64,000 bases of DNA. It comes from Rugalucina vietnamica. Its lineage: Eukaryota; Mollusca; Bivalvia; Lucinida; Lucinidae. Numbering within the stretch: position 1 is the first letter of the stretch; the number at the start of each line of letters is the position of its first letter. The notes beneath the pieces were generated by a model, which saw only the letters and a list, made by a program, of their open reading frames with translations, was not told the DNA's origin and made no database searches. Below, piece by piece: positions 54,441-64,000 of the stretch. Position numbers and translations under genes: made by a program. The stretch lies in contig OZ024882.1 of the NCBI GenBank assembly GCA_964017185.1, positions 40,087,988 to 40,151,987 of the forward strand, given 5' to 3'.

Positions 54441-54900
54441 TCACATCGATGTCTTCTAAGTTCCAGGGTCGTAAGATTTAAGCGTTTTAGATTTCTTGAT
54501 ATGATAAATGGGCAATTTGATGAACCAACTTGCCGGTTGCTCTATGTTGTACTTGCTCTAGAAGCTAAACGACAAGCCTGACAACTTGATGCTTATATCT
54601 CTTGACACTAAAACGTGTGTATTGGATTCGAGATCATTCCAAATGTCATATTAGCTTTCTTAACTGCACGGATACACTGAGCCACTTGATATATTAATAT
54701 CCAAGTCAGTTTCTTCTGAAACAGTCTGTAAATCTTCTCCATTCATACTGCAGTTATGATATACATAATTATGTCCTATATGGAGTATTTTACATTTCTT
54801 CACATTGAAAAGTCCAGACCATTTACATAAATTGTTTATATCTTGTTGAAGTGTATCAATATCCCGTGTTACAAACTGAACATAAACGGTCTTCAACGAG
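54440..54900 (-). pseudogene. LINE RT C-terminal remnant (minus)
   Basis: Minus-strand frame DIDTLQQDINNLCKWSGLFN, KKCKILHIGHN and ETDLDINIS (the region after YADD in L2/CR1-type RTs), then after frame breaks FIISRNLKRLNLTTLELRRH. Several stops. Confidence 0.75.
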
Positions 54901-55106
54901 TGTAACTTCGCTTTTCTAGCTGAAGACGATGAGCACTTATTCTAAAAGTACATAGATGTTTTCTTGTATTTTTATCATTTATCACGTACAGATACGCCAT
55001 GCTCCATCCCAAGCCGCGTATACTTGAATAGTTTATATGCACGTAATTTACCATGTCACACCGTCATTGCTTACATATACCTTTCCTTCATCACTAGCGT
55101 TTTACA

Positions 55107-55130
55107 TTTTATTTATTTATTTATTTAGGC

Positions 55131-55164
<34 letters not shown>

Positions 55165-55431
55165 AATGTTTTCGGTAACCCGACCGACCCTGTCAAAAAC
55201 TCCCCGGCTCCAATATTTTTTCCTCTTTTCCGAAAATAAAAACTCGGAAATAGAAAAAAGATCGTGTTTTTCAAGTACCGGACCGGCAAAAGAATAAAAA
55301 AATGTTGAATTGAAGTTTTAACTAAGAAGCTGTGCATGTACACTGGAGGAGAAAACAGTTTAATTCTGATTAAACTGTAAATTCTGATTAAACTGTATAT
55401 CTATGTTCAGATATTTTACATGGTAAGGCTT

Positions 55432-55480
<49 letters not shown>

Positions 55481-55576
55481 GACCAATCGATCCATTTTTT
55501 TATCTGGCATGTTACCGGAAACATTCTTATTTTTTTTTTGGCCTTATTTATTTATTTATCTATTTATTTATTTAAA
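55107..55576. repeat. inverted repeat with poly-A/poly-T inner edges
   Basis: Left TTTATTTATTTAGGCC, poly-A (about 55,130-55,162), GGAATGTTTTCGGTAACC; right GGTTAC-like GCATGTTACCGGAAACATTC, poly-T, GGCCTTATTTATTTATTTAT. A second poly-A (55,437-55,475) lies between. A possible foldback element. Confidence 0.6.
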
Positions 55577-55599
55577 TTTAACTTTTAAAGGGCATTATG

Positions 55600-57140
55600 T
55601 TGAAAGGCCCAAAAGAAGGTACAAAGAAACAGCACATTAATTTGTGAACATTTCCAACTCGGAGCAGTAGGTCACTTTTTGTCAGTCAATCATCTACTGG
55701 ACCTGTTCCGAAAGGGGAGAGAAAAATCTATGGATCTTGTCGATCTTCTTATTTCTTTTGTGTGTATTATCCTCTGACCGCTGGGAGAACCCACGTATTA
55801 AACGTCGTAAAATGCCAATTATATCAATTAAAGCTTTCACAAAAAATAATATGTGTGAACTCCTTCACCAATGGAGAATCTAAAAGTTTGTGCACTTTAC
55901 AGTTTTGTGTGAACTCCTTCACCAGTGAGTGCCAGAATACCACTATATACAGTGTCACAGCACACAAAATATTAACACGCTAAAAGGTCGTTAACTGTAG
56001 CAAGTCTTAAGTTTTCTTTGTCGCAGACTTTGCGATAAATGAACAGGCGAATTGTCGCAGACTTTGCGACAAATGAACAGGCGAAACTGTGAAAGTCCCA
56101 GTCCTTCTTCTGACAATCAACACTACAGTATTTGGTTATATTATGCCACCGCGAACAACGTTTGAGCTGAACACCTGCTTGAGGTTGACGTTTGCAGTTT
56201 GAGCACGTACGCTTACTCCCGAAATTACTTACGAGATGTCAAAATAATTGTCGTTGCTGTCAGCGTCTCTGTGTTGATCAAAACTGATGTCAGAATCTGG
56301 TGACAAAATCTGCTTCTCAGAGCACTTATCACTGCTACAGGTTAAATCCTGAACTTGACCGATATTATACTGGCCACAACTGTCCTTAACCCGGTAGAAG
56401 TTACACAAGCAGGCTCCGGTTCTTGTAGTACTGTATGTTCTTGTAGAACGGCTGTGAAGAACGGCACTAGGTTCCTGTTCTTAAAGACCGGCTGTGTTCA
56501 CTTCCAAGACAGGGCTTTGAAGTGAGTCAGCTTTCTTAGCCACCTTTTTTTCCAAAAAGCGTTGTTTCCTGGTTCTTTAGCGTCTCAGCTTAGATGGCGA
56601 TTTGTGCTTTTTTATTTCCTGGTTTCCGTCTCACAGGAAATGGTGGTTTGTCACCTTCAATCGAAATTCGCTTTTTATGAATATCGAGACATTTTCCAGA
56701 TTCCAGGAAAGTTTTCACTGGTACATGTGCTCGCTATCACTTTCCAACGTGTTGATGATGTGAATTATGACAGTTGGAATAACACTGGGCAGTTTTCCAT
56801 CGTTATTTCCAGTAATTTTAACCGCAGTCAAAATTTCCGCCATGGTGGTGCGACATCTTGCTTCAATCTAGTACGTTTTTTGGCAGCCATGGTGGTGCGC
56901 CATCTAGTTCTAGTTTTCTTAGAGTTCCCCGTTGATTTATCGAGGCAGTACCTTTCGGAGTAAAATTTCACAAATAGCTCGTTATTTAACTGGTGGAGTG
57001 TTTTATATACAAAGTTTATATACATCACAACGTGACCATTCCCTGAATTCTGGCGATTAAGCCTTGCAATTCTTTTCCTATGAATCTGTGATATATACTC
57101 CCTTGTATGTAAATTCTAACAGTACCAGGTTTTCTCGTTC
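55600..57140. other. no supported gene; short duplications
   Basis: A 33-bp tandem duplication (TGTCGCAGACTTTGCGA...) at 56,021-56,086 and a GTGTGAACTCCTTCACCA duplication at 55,854 and 55,908. A 133-codon plus-strand frame (56,562-56,963) has no motif or splice support and is not called as a gene. Confidence 0.4.
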
Positions 57141-57149
57141 ACTGGTGTA

Positions 57150-57870
57150 GATCTAGGGTGAGCTGAGTAAACAGTTCAGCAGATCACTTTTGAGTTCATC
57201 AGGGAGAATTGGGTTATTTCGCAAATTCTCTGAGAAAACTTCTCTTTCTGCTTCAAAGGCTGGATATTCAGATATAAAGTGTAGCCTAGTTTCGGGTGCA
57301 GCTAACCACAATTTACATGTAGGGTCAGTTGTGTACTGATTAAAAGCAGCCCTGTTACCTTGTAAAATATGTATGTGCCCGTAAGGAGCTTGTAAACCGT
57401 GTTTAGTGTTTTTCGACTCCAGGATACACTCTGTCAATATAACCGCTACGTTCAAGGAAGAACATCATTGCGTAAACCCATTTTTGAAGTCTTGATCGGG
57501 TCTCCTCCAAGATTTTGTTATGCCGTCTATTCAGGACATGTTCCAAGACTTTTAATACAGGTGTCACTAACAGACCTTGGTAGTTGGCTGGTTTAGTAGG
57601 ACCCCCTTCTTGTAGACTGGCGTAAGAATCCCCTCCTTAAGCACTGCAGTTACAGCTTTAGGCCTGATCAGCGGACAGTTCAAGAATGAGGTAATGAACT
57701 CAACGACAGCTGTGCCCCCTAGTTAAGATGTTCACTGCATAATCCCATAGTGTCCGCAGCCTTGTTATTCTTGAGCTTACTGAGAGCCTTTCGCACCTCA
57801 TCCTCCGCGACTGGATCAATCTTGTTACTCTCTGCTTCACATATTGCTTCAATCAAGTACGTTTTGGGTC
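57150..57870 (-). pseudogene. LINE remnant with internal deletion (minus)
   Basis: 57,590-57,860 codes for an RT start (EDEVRKALSKLKNNKAADTM, a stop, FITSFLNCPLIRPKAVTAVL, KEGILTPVYKKGV). Directly downstream, 57,153-57,455 codes for a LINE C-terminus (LQGNRAAFNQYTTDP, CKLWLAAPETRLHFISEYPA). The RT core between them is deleted. Confidence 0.8.
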
Positions 57871-59615
57871 GAGATTTAAATTTTACGTCGAGACAGCCCG
57901 AAATCAGTCAACCGAAATCCATGTCAATAGTTGGTCATAAAGAGTACTTCCCCTTGACAAGTAGCGGCAATACAAAAGTCTGAAAGGACAAGTTATGACA
58001 CAGAAACTCTGAAATTTTGAGTTTCTGTCGCTTTTCAGGTGATAATGAATTCATGAACAGTAATTGAACAATTTGATATTCACTCTCACGTACAGCATGC
58101 ATACTAATTTTCGATTTTACTGTTACATAAAATGCAAGTATAAGCTTTCGCAAAAGCTTGATTTGATAAATTTGCTTTACGTCCCAGTCAACAGCTATGA
58201 CCACGTCGGGACTTTGCCTTTATTGTATGGGCTTTCAAAAGACATGTTACAGTGGCGGATTTAGAGGGGGTTTGCTCAAAACGCCCTCTGGACCCAAAAT
58301 ATTTCATTTTTATGGGGAATTTCAAAGACATTTGTGTGAAGTATAGAGTGGCATTATCCGCACGATATGGAAATCGATATTCAAATGTCAAATGTTTAGA
58401 AAATGGATACATTTTATGTTGATAAATATCATGCATTGGTTTAAAAAAAAAACAACAGAATAATATGAAATAAACAGATGTGTGATTGCATGCACTCTGA
58501 AGTCTGTCAATGGCCTTTCTTTCAGTCTTTTGTGGGTCTATATAAACATTTGAAAGTGCACATACAAGTATCTATCTCATTTCACATATTTAAATTGAAA
58601 GAAATTAAATAATAGTGCCAGAACTGACCAAGAAAATGCAAAATCGATCTCAAAACAAATTTCATCTGACAGCTGTCATATTAGTTTGTTTACCTTAACA
58701 CCTGATGTCCACAAAGGTGTTTATGTAAAGTTTATCCCCCATCAATTTATCCGGTTTGACATTTTGGCGGGCAAGTGTTTGGGCTTTGTTTCAGTGACTA
58801 TACCCTTTCATCAGCTTAGGAAACATGACCAAATAAGGCCATCTCATACAATGTTGCCAAACAGTGCTAGTCTCTATTGTTCAAAAGTTGTATATGGAAA
58901 CAGTTCGTTTCTTTTCATCATCTTCTTCTTTTTTTTTTTTTTTTTTTTTTTTCTCACCGAACCAGACCGGATCAGAAGACAGCCAAATTTCTCTTTCTCC
59001 TCAGCATTTTTGTACTTTGGGTCTTCTACCATTAAATATTACCCCCGATATACCTGTGTTTGGGCTTTGAACAGGAACCTTTATGGATGCACTAGCCAAT
59101 TTAACACCTCACTGCATTCAATACCCAACAAGTGACACCAGTGACTATTGTTTTCCCCCCCGCCAGGTTATTACATAACAGACACTATTTAATCCTTTTG
59201 GTTTACGACTCTGAAGTGTTTACCGTAAATTGTCACACAAAAAGGATGTTTTGAAAAATTATTTTTGAAAAATTCAGCATCCGGGAGATTCTAGAGCCTT
59301 TCCTGGAGGCCGGTAGACGGCCCTCATTTCCTGGAGACTCCCTGACGATGCGGGAGGAATCACATGTATGTGAAAAAGGCACTTTCAGCGCGCGGCAGTT
59401 AGCAAAAAGGGCACTTTTAGACCACAGCGCTTCTTTGAAATAGCTTAAATTCCAAAAGCTGATAATCACTTTATTAGTTGTACATGTACTATAAATAATT
59501 AATCCAAATATTCTTTACCAGGTTTTCTTTCTTTGTGCTGCAGGGTGTACCTTTTCTTGACTATAGGACATTTGAAGGGGAATAATTACTAAATGTTCCT
59601 GGCCTTTCAAGCAGC
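57870..59615. other. no gene recognised
   Basis: Poly-T run at 58,929-58,952. Sequence near 58,185 (GTCAACAGCTATGACCACGT) resembles parts of 490-560 and 6,375. No exon with paired splice sites. Confidence 0.4.
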
Positions 59616-60139
59616 CAGTATACTAGTGATGGGAATTGGCTGGATTTTCATAATCGATCATCTGACATCTGTTTATAGCAAGTGACTAATAATCGAATCG
59701 AAATCGGTTCGCTAGTTTATATAATAATACTTTGTAGCTTTACAGACTTAAGCCTTTATCTTTCAACCTTAAGTTTAGTTGTTTACGTGTACAATTTTGT
59801 TTTGACATCTTTATGTATTTATGTAAAACACTGATGAAAATAAAACTGATAAAACTAGTTTGTTAAAAATTTTAACCATTTTACTTGTAAATTTGTGATG
59901 CTCACCAGCTCACTCTTAGATAATCTTAAATCTGTCAGCCTTTTGCCTCAATGGATGGATGTGTTGTAGGTTGCTGTGCCATTTGTCATTCTTTAAATTT
60001 ATATAGTTTTGTTTATCGTTGTTAGTTACTCTTTCAATTTACGTGGTTGACTTTTTCTGGGCTTCACTTCTATATATGGTGAACATTACACCCGGTTTAC
60101 CATTATGTAAAAGCTAAATCTCTGGAACAAATTGTTTTT

Positions 60140-60460
60140 TGCTTCATCACAGTGTTTACATTTGTTGTTTTCTGTGATGCTTCATTGACGAGTTAGGCAG
60201 CTGCTATGAGAACCGAACAAATTCTTGTTATTGAATCACAGTAGACTAAGGGTGAGGTTTGGGCCCTGTAAAACATAAGCCCTCCAGTAAATTCTTTACT
60301 TACCGTTCCAAGGTGGTTCTGCTGTAATTCTTTACGTTGAATGTTTGGTCTGTCTACTTTTTATTGTACATACTTGTGACATTTGTAGTTAGTTGAAGCT
60401 AGCCAGATGGCTACCTTTCTGGGAAAGAGCTCTTCATATGTATTGTAATTTTTCATTTTT
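60140..60460 (+). repeat. repeat A copy inside the hAT element, degraded
   Basis: GATGCTTCATTGACGAGTTA, CTAAGGGTGAGGTTTGGGCC, ACTTACCGTTCCAAGGTGGT and GCCAGATGGCTACCTTTCTG keep the family order. Confidence 0.6.
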
Positions 60461-60475
60461 TGTCCGTCTCTTTTT

Positions 60476-61880
60476 AGCTCACCGCTTGGCCAATCAAAGC
60501 CAAATTTTATATGAAGCATCTATAGGAAGGGGGAACCAATGTATATATAAATAATCCAGGTCACATGACCAAGATGGCCCCATGCCCATATATGGTAAAA
60601 ACCTTTAAAAATCTTCTTCTCCAGAACTCAAAGGCCTAGGATCTTGAAACTTAGCATGTAGCATAAGGGACTCAAGGTCCACAATGTGTATATAAATCAT
60701 GACCCTGTGATGACCTTGACCTATTTTACGGCAAGGTCAACATAGGTTGCCAATGCATTTGAATGGGGAAAACTTTTAAAATGTCATTTAAAGTGAAAGT
60801 CTTGCAGGAAATGGGCAGTAGGACTGAATATCAATGTTTCTGAAAAATAAAATGGACCCCAGGGGCTCATATGCCCCCACCCCGGGGCAATATACATGTA
60901 TATCTCCATAATATTCAAACATCTTCTCCTCTGAAACCGCTTGGCCAATCAAAGCCAAATTTTATGTGAAGCATCTATAGGATGGGGTTACCAATGTGTA
61001 TATAAATAATCCAGGTCACATGACCAAGATGGCCGCCATGCCCATATATGGTAAAACCCCTTCAAAAATCTTCTTCTCCGGAACCGGTGGACTGATTTCA
61101 ATGAAACTTGGCATGAAGTATTGATGACTCAAGTACTACAATGTGTATATAAATCATGACCCTGTAATGACCTTGACCTATTTTACGGCAAGGTCAACAT
61201 AGGTCGCCAATGCATTTGAATGGGGAAAACTTTTGAAATGTCATTTAAAGTGAAAGTCTTGCAGGAAATGCACAGTAGGACTGAATATTAATGATTCTGA
61301 TAAAGATTGGTCCCCAGGAGCTCATATGCCCCCACCCCGTGGCATTATACATGTATATTTCCATAATATTCAAACATCTTCTTCTCTGAAATCACTTGGC
61401 CAATCAAAGCCAAATTTTATGTGAAGCATCTACAGGATGGGGTAATCAATGTATATATAAATAATCCAGGTCACATGACCAAGATGGCCGCCATGCCCAT
61501 ATATGGTAAAAACCCTTCAAAAATCTTCTTCTCCGGAACCGGTGGACTGATTTCAACGAAACTTGGCATGAAGCATTGATGGCTAAAGTACTACAATGTA
61601 TATATTAATCATGATCCTGTGATGACCTTGACCTATTTTACGGCAAGGTCAACATAGGTTGTCAATGCATTTGAATGGGGAAAACTGTTAACATGTCATT
61701 TAAAGGGAATAAATAAAATAGAAATTGGCAAATGGACAGAATATTGATTATTCTGAAAACAAATGGCCCAAGGGCATCATCTGCCCCTGCACTGGGGCTA
61801 AATACCATAATATTCAAACATGTTTATTGGCATATGTAGCAGATCTCAGGTGAGCGTTTACAGGACCATTGGTCCTCTGG
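60476..61880 (+). mobile_element. tandem-repeat element with Helitron-like end, three units, inside the hAT element
   Basis: Same family as 22.1-24.0 kb in the opposite orientation. Monomers start at about 60,480, 60,935 and 61,385 with CTTGGCCAATCAAAGCCAAA. The left end is TTTTTAGCTCACC; the right end is AGGACCATTGGTCCT then CTGG before TTTGTT. Confidence 0.75.
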
Positions 61881-62359
61881 TTTGTTCTATTCTTTCCCGC
61901 CGGGTGTCTGGGTTGGGATTTTAAATTTAATTGTGTCCATACCTGGGCTTTCTGTTCTTACTTTATATCTCATGAAAATCCATGAATTAAAGGTTAGGTC
62001 AGCCATGATGGGAGAGCAGACGGTTAAAGCTAGCCTAAAGACTTCAAATAGTAGCAAATATGATGCTATAAAGTCTTTGTTGATACAGCAAACAAAATCA
62101 CAATTTACTCAATGCTTTATATTATCCACTTCCATAAATTGACCATTTAAATCAGAAAAACATGATATGTAGCTCTAATGTCTAAATGCATCATAGCCAT
62201 TTAGGGGAAATGAAAGTGAAAACACTTGGGCTATTTTTAGCACTTTCTGTATTTCGATTAATCGAAATTTTTGGATTTCAGATCGAATAATTGAAATCTG
62301 GGTAAAATCGATCGATTTTCGATTTCTTTCGATCATGGTCCCATCTTTACAGTATACTC

Positions 62360-62750
62360 AAACATTTTTTAGTTTTTTTACTTGTGACAATATATTTTTA
62401 TTTGTTTCTTTTCATAATTGAATATATTTAATTCACACTTCACTGGAAGTGGTGTCACCTGAGGCAATTATAATCAAAGATGTGTCAAAGTTATGTTGAG
62501 TAATTATTGACAACAAACACAGGATTAAGGAAGTCAACCATGCACACTGCAACTAGAGCTTCACTTTTGGTCATTCCAGCCTCAAACTTATAAAATCTTT
62601 AACTTTCTTATTTTTTTTGTCTGATTTTTATGATCTTTTTACCAAAATAAAGGGCAGGGTGCACACTGCATGAAAAAAAAGGCACAACAGGGCGCTGGAA
62701 AAGGGCAACAGGGCGATGCGCCCTGCTAAATTATTCTAGCTGAAGCCTTT
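62360..62750. other. no gene recognised
   Basis: Between the hAT element and the minisatellite. A phrase GGGCAACAGGGCGATGCGCC at about 62,702 is the only GC-rich part. Confidence 0.4.
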
Positions 62751-62754
62751 GTAG

Positions 62755-63424
62755 GAGGTATGTATAGGTAGGTAGGGAATGAGGGAGGTAGGTAGGGAGG
62801 GGGCTAGGTAGGTAAAGGTATGTAGGTAGGGAGGGTGGGAGGTGGATGGGTAGTAGGAAGGGAGGTATCTAGGTAGGTAGGGAGGGAGGGAGGAAGTATA
62901 CAAGTATCAAGGTTGGGAGGGAGGTAGGTAGGTGAACGGGTGGGTAAGTAGGTGAATTGGTTGGTAGGTATGTAGGGAAGTGGGTAGGTAGGCAGGTAGG
63001 TAGGGAGAGGGGGAGGTAGGAAGGAGGGATGGAAGTAGGTAGCTACGTAGGTAGGAGGAAGGGAGGTAGGTAGAGAGTGGGATAAGATGAAGGTAGAAGG
63101 GAGGGAAGTAGATAGATAGGTAGGTGGGTGTGTGGGAGGGAGGGAGTAGGTAGGTATGTGGGTATGTAGGTAAGACAAAGGAAGGTAGGTAGGTTGGAAG
63201 GTAGGGACTAGGGAGGTGGGAGGGAGGGAGGTAGGTAGGTAGGTGGGTTGATTAGGTTGGTGAGTGGGTGGTAGGAAGGTAGGTAGGTACTTACGTATGT
63301 AGGTACGTAAGTAGGGAGGGAGGTAGTAGGTAGATAGATATGTAGGTAGGCAGGGAGGGTGTGTGGAGAGGTAGGAGGGAGGGAGGGAGGTATGCAGGTA
63401 AGGAGGGAGGTAGATGGTTAGGCT
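62755..63424. repeat. GGTA/GGGA-type minisatellite, about 670 bp, purine/pyrimidine asymmetric
   Basis: Imperfect runs of GGTAGGTAGGGAGGGAGG on the plus strand with almost no C. The minus strand is therefore C/T-rich and gives a 227-codon Tyr-Leu-Pro-Thr frame that is an artefact. Confidence 0.95.
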
Positions 63425-63429
63425 GTTTG

Positions 63430-64000
63430 CTCCCCAGGTCCCTGAAAACAAATGGCCATTCTGCCTTGCCCTGCCCACCCCACCCACCTCACCTTAAATT
63501 CTTACCAAAAAGAAACTAAAGTGTAAATTAATAAATAATTCCAAACAAGAGCATTTGGTGTATCCTACTGAAGGGTATCGGACTGAAAGCCAAAACGACT
63601 GTTGGGGCCGAAACGACCCATTGTGTATCTGACTCAGGTCGAAACGACCCATCATCACCCATGGGGCCCAAACGACATGTTACCACAGTGGTTACCATCC
63701 GAATTAAGAGCTAAACAATTCACGGCTGAAACAACCTATTTGCGGCTAGGTCGCGCTCGGTCAACCACACCGTAACCGGAAAAAAAGGAAGTTAATTTGC
63801 AGACTGGAAATATTCCCATGGTCGATCATCATTTGGGAGTATACAGTCAGAGATCGTCGTTTGAATTTGTAAATTTTGCTTTTAATATTTTTGTCACAGT
63901 TTTGTAAACAAAATTTTGATCTGAAATGGGACTAAGGGAAGTACTTTTCACAAAGAAAAATGTATAGTCACTGTCAAGAAAAGAAAGATAAAGTACAAAT
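63430..64000. other. no gene recognised; CGAAACGACCCAT short repeats
   Basis: GGGGCCGAAACGACCCAT, AGGTCGAAACGACCCAT and GGGGCCCAAACGACATG recur within 63,600-63,680. They resemble the GGGGGCGAAACGAC units of the element at 50.4-52.6 kb and may be a decayed end of a related element. Confidence 0.4.

Larger units (their letters stand above)
59624..62349. mobile_element. hAT-type DNA transposon, non-autonomous, 2,726 bp
   Basis: Perfect 8-bp target duplication CAGTATAC at 59,616-59,623 and 62,350-62,357. TIRs begin TAGTGATGGGAATTG and, inverted at the right, TAAAGATGGGACCATG. Subterminal AATCGATC/AATCGAAAT motifs occur at both ends. An 8-bp duplication and a GATGGGA TIR fit the hAT superfamily. 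No transposase; the interior is filled by other repeats. Confidence 0.9.

Noticed and set aside
56562..56963. 133-codon plus-strand frame
   Set aside because: Moderately long, but low-confidence composition, no domain seen and located in repeat-rich DNA between LINE remnants.
62804..63487. 227-codon minus-strand frame rich in Tyr-Leu-Pro-Thr
   Set aside because: It is the translation of the GGTA/GGGA minisatellite; no splice sites, no start context and no complexity.

Overview
This window is animal nuclear DNA, most likely from a bivalve mollusc. That is an inference from intron-rich genes with GT/AG splice sites, tRNA-derived SINEs, a Penelope-like element, a BEL/Pao remnant, CR1/L2-type LINE remnants, hAT and Harbinger-like DNA elements, and tandem-repeat elements of a style common in bivalves. 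No operons or prokaryotic signals are present. Unique coding sequence is a small fraction of the 64 kb; most of the rest is dispersed repeats, many nested in one another.

Three host genes can be built by joining exons with matching splice phases. (1) Plus strand, about 2.0-3.7 kb: the last two exons of a small GPI-anchored Ly6/uPAR-like protein; the signal-peptide exon was not found. (2) Minus strand, 17,668-48,278: a complete 18-exon gene for a class C GPCR, a GABA-B receptor subunit-2-like protein of about 858 residues. It has a signal peptide, Venus-flytrap domain, seven membrane segments and a coiled-coil tail. (3) Minus strand, about 9.3-12.8 kb, downstream of gene 2 and in the same direction: a protein with one full CARD and a second, apparently truncated CARD. 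The second CARD seems to run into a retroelement that supplies the stop codon, and one upstream exon needs a frameshift.

Layout. 0-9 kb: SINEs, MITEs and a three-level nested insertion around the Ly6-like gene, then a repeat that is the 3' end of an unassigned retroelement. 9.3-12.8 kb: CARD gene. 13.0-17.3 kb: AT microsatellites, Penelope-like element, BEL/Pao integrase remnant and two LTRs, one mosaic. 17.7-48.3 kb: GABA-B-like gene. Its introns hold a large palindrome with hairpins, a tandem-repeat element with Helitron-like ends, MITEs, a dense GGATATCC palindrome array, and a LINE inside a DNA transposon. 48.3-64 kb: no supported host gene; an element with GTTTCGCCCC-type end repeats, long hairpins, opposed LINE fragments, a 2.7-kb hAT element with a perfect 8-bp target duplication, and a GGTA-type minisatellite.

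The genes do not form a shared pathway. The GABA-B-like receptor would act at the plasma membrane, the CARD protein in cytosolic (possibly nuclear) death-fold signalling, and the Ly6-like protein at the outer cell surface. Coordinates come from reading the sequence by eye; exon edges were checked for splice dinucleotides and phase, while repeat edges are approximate unless a target duplication is stated.
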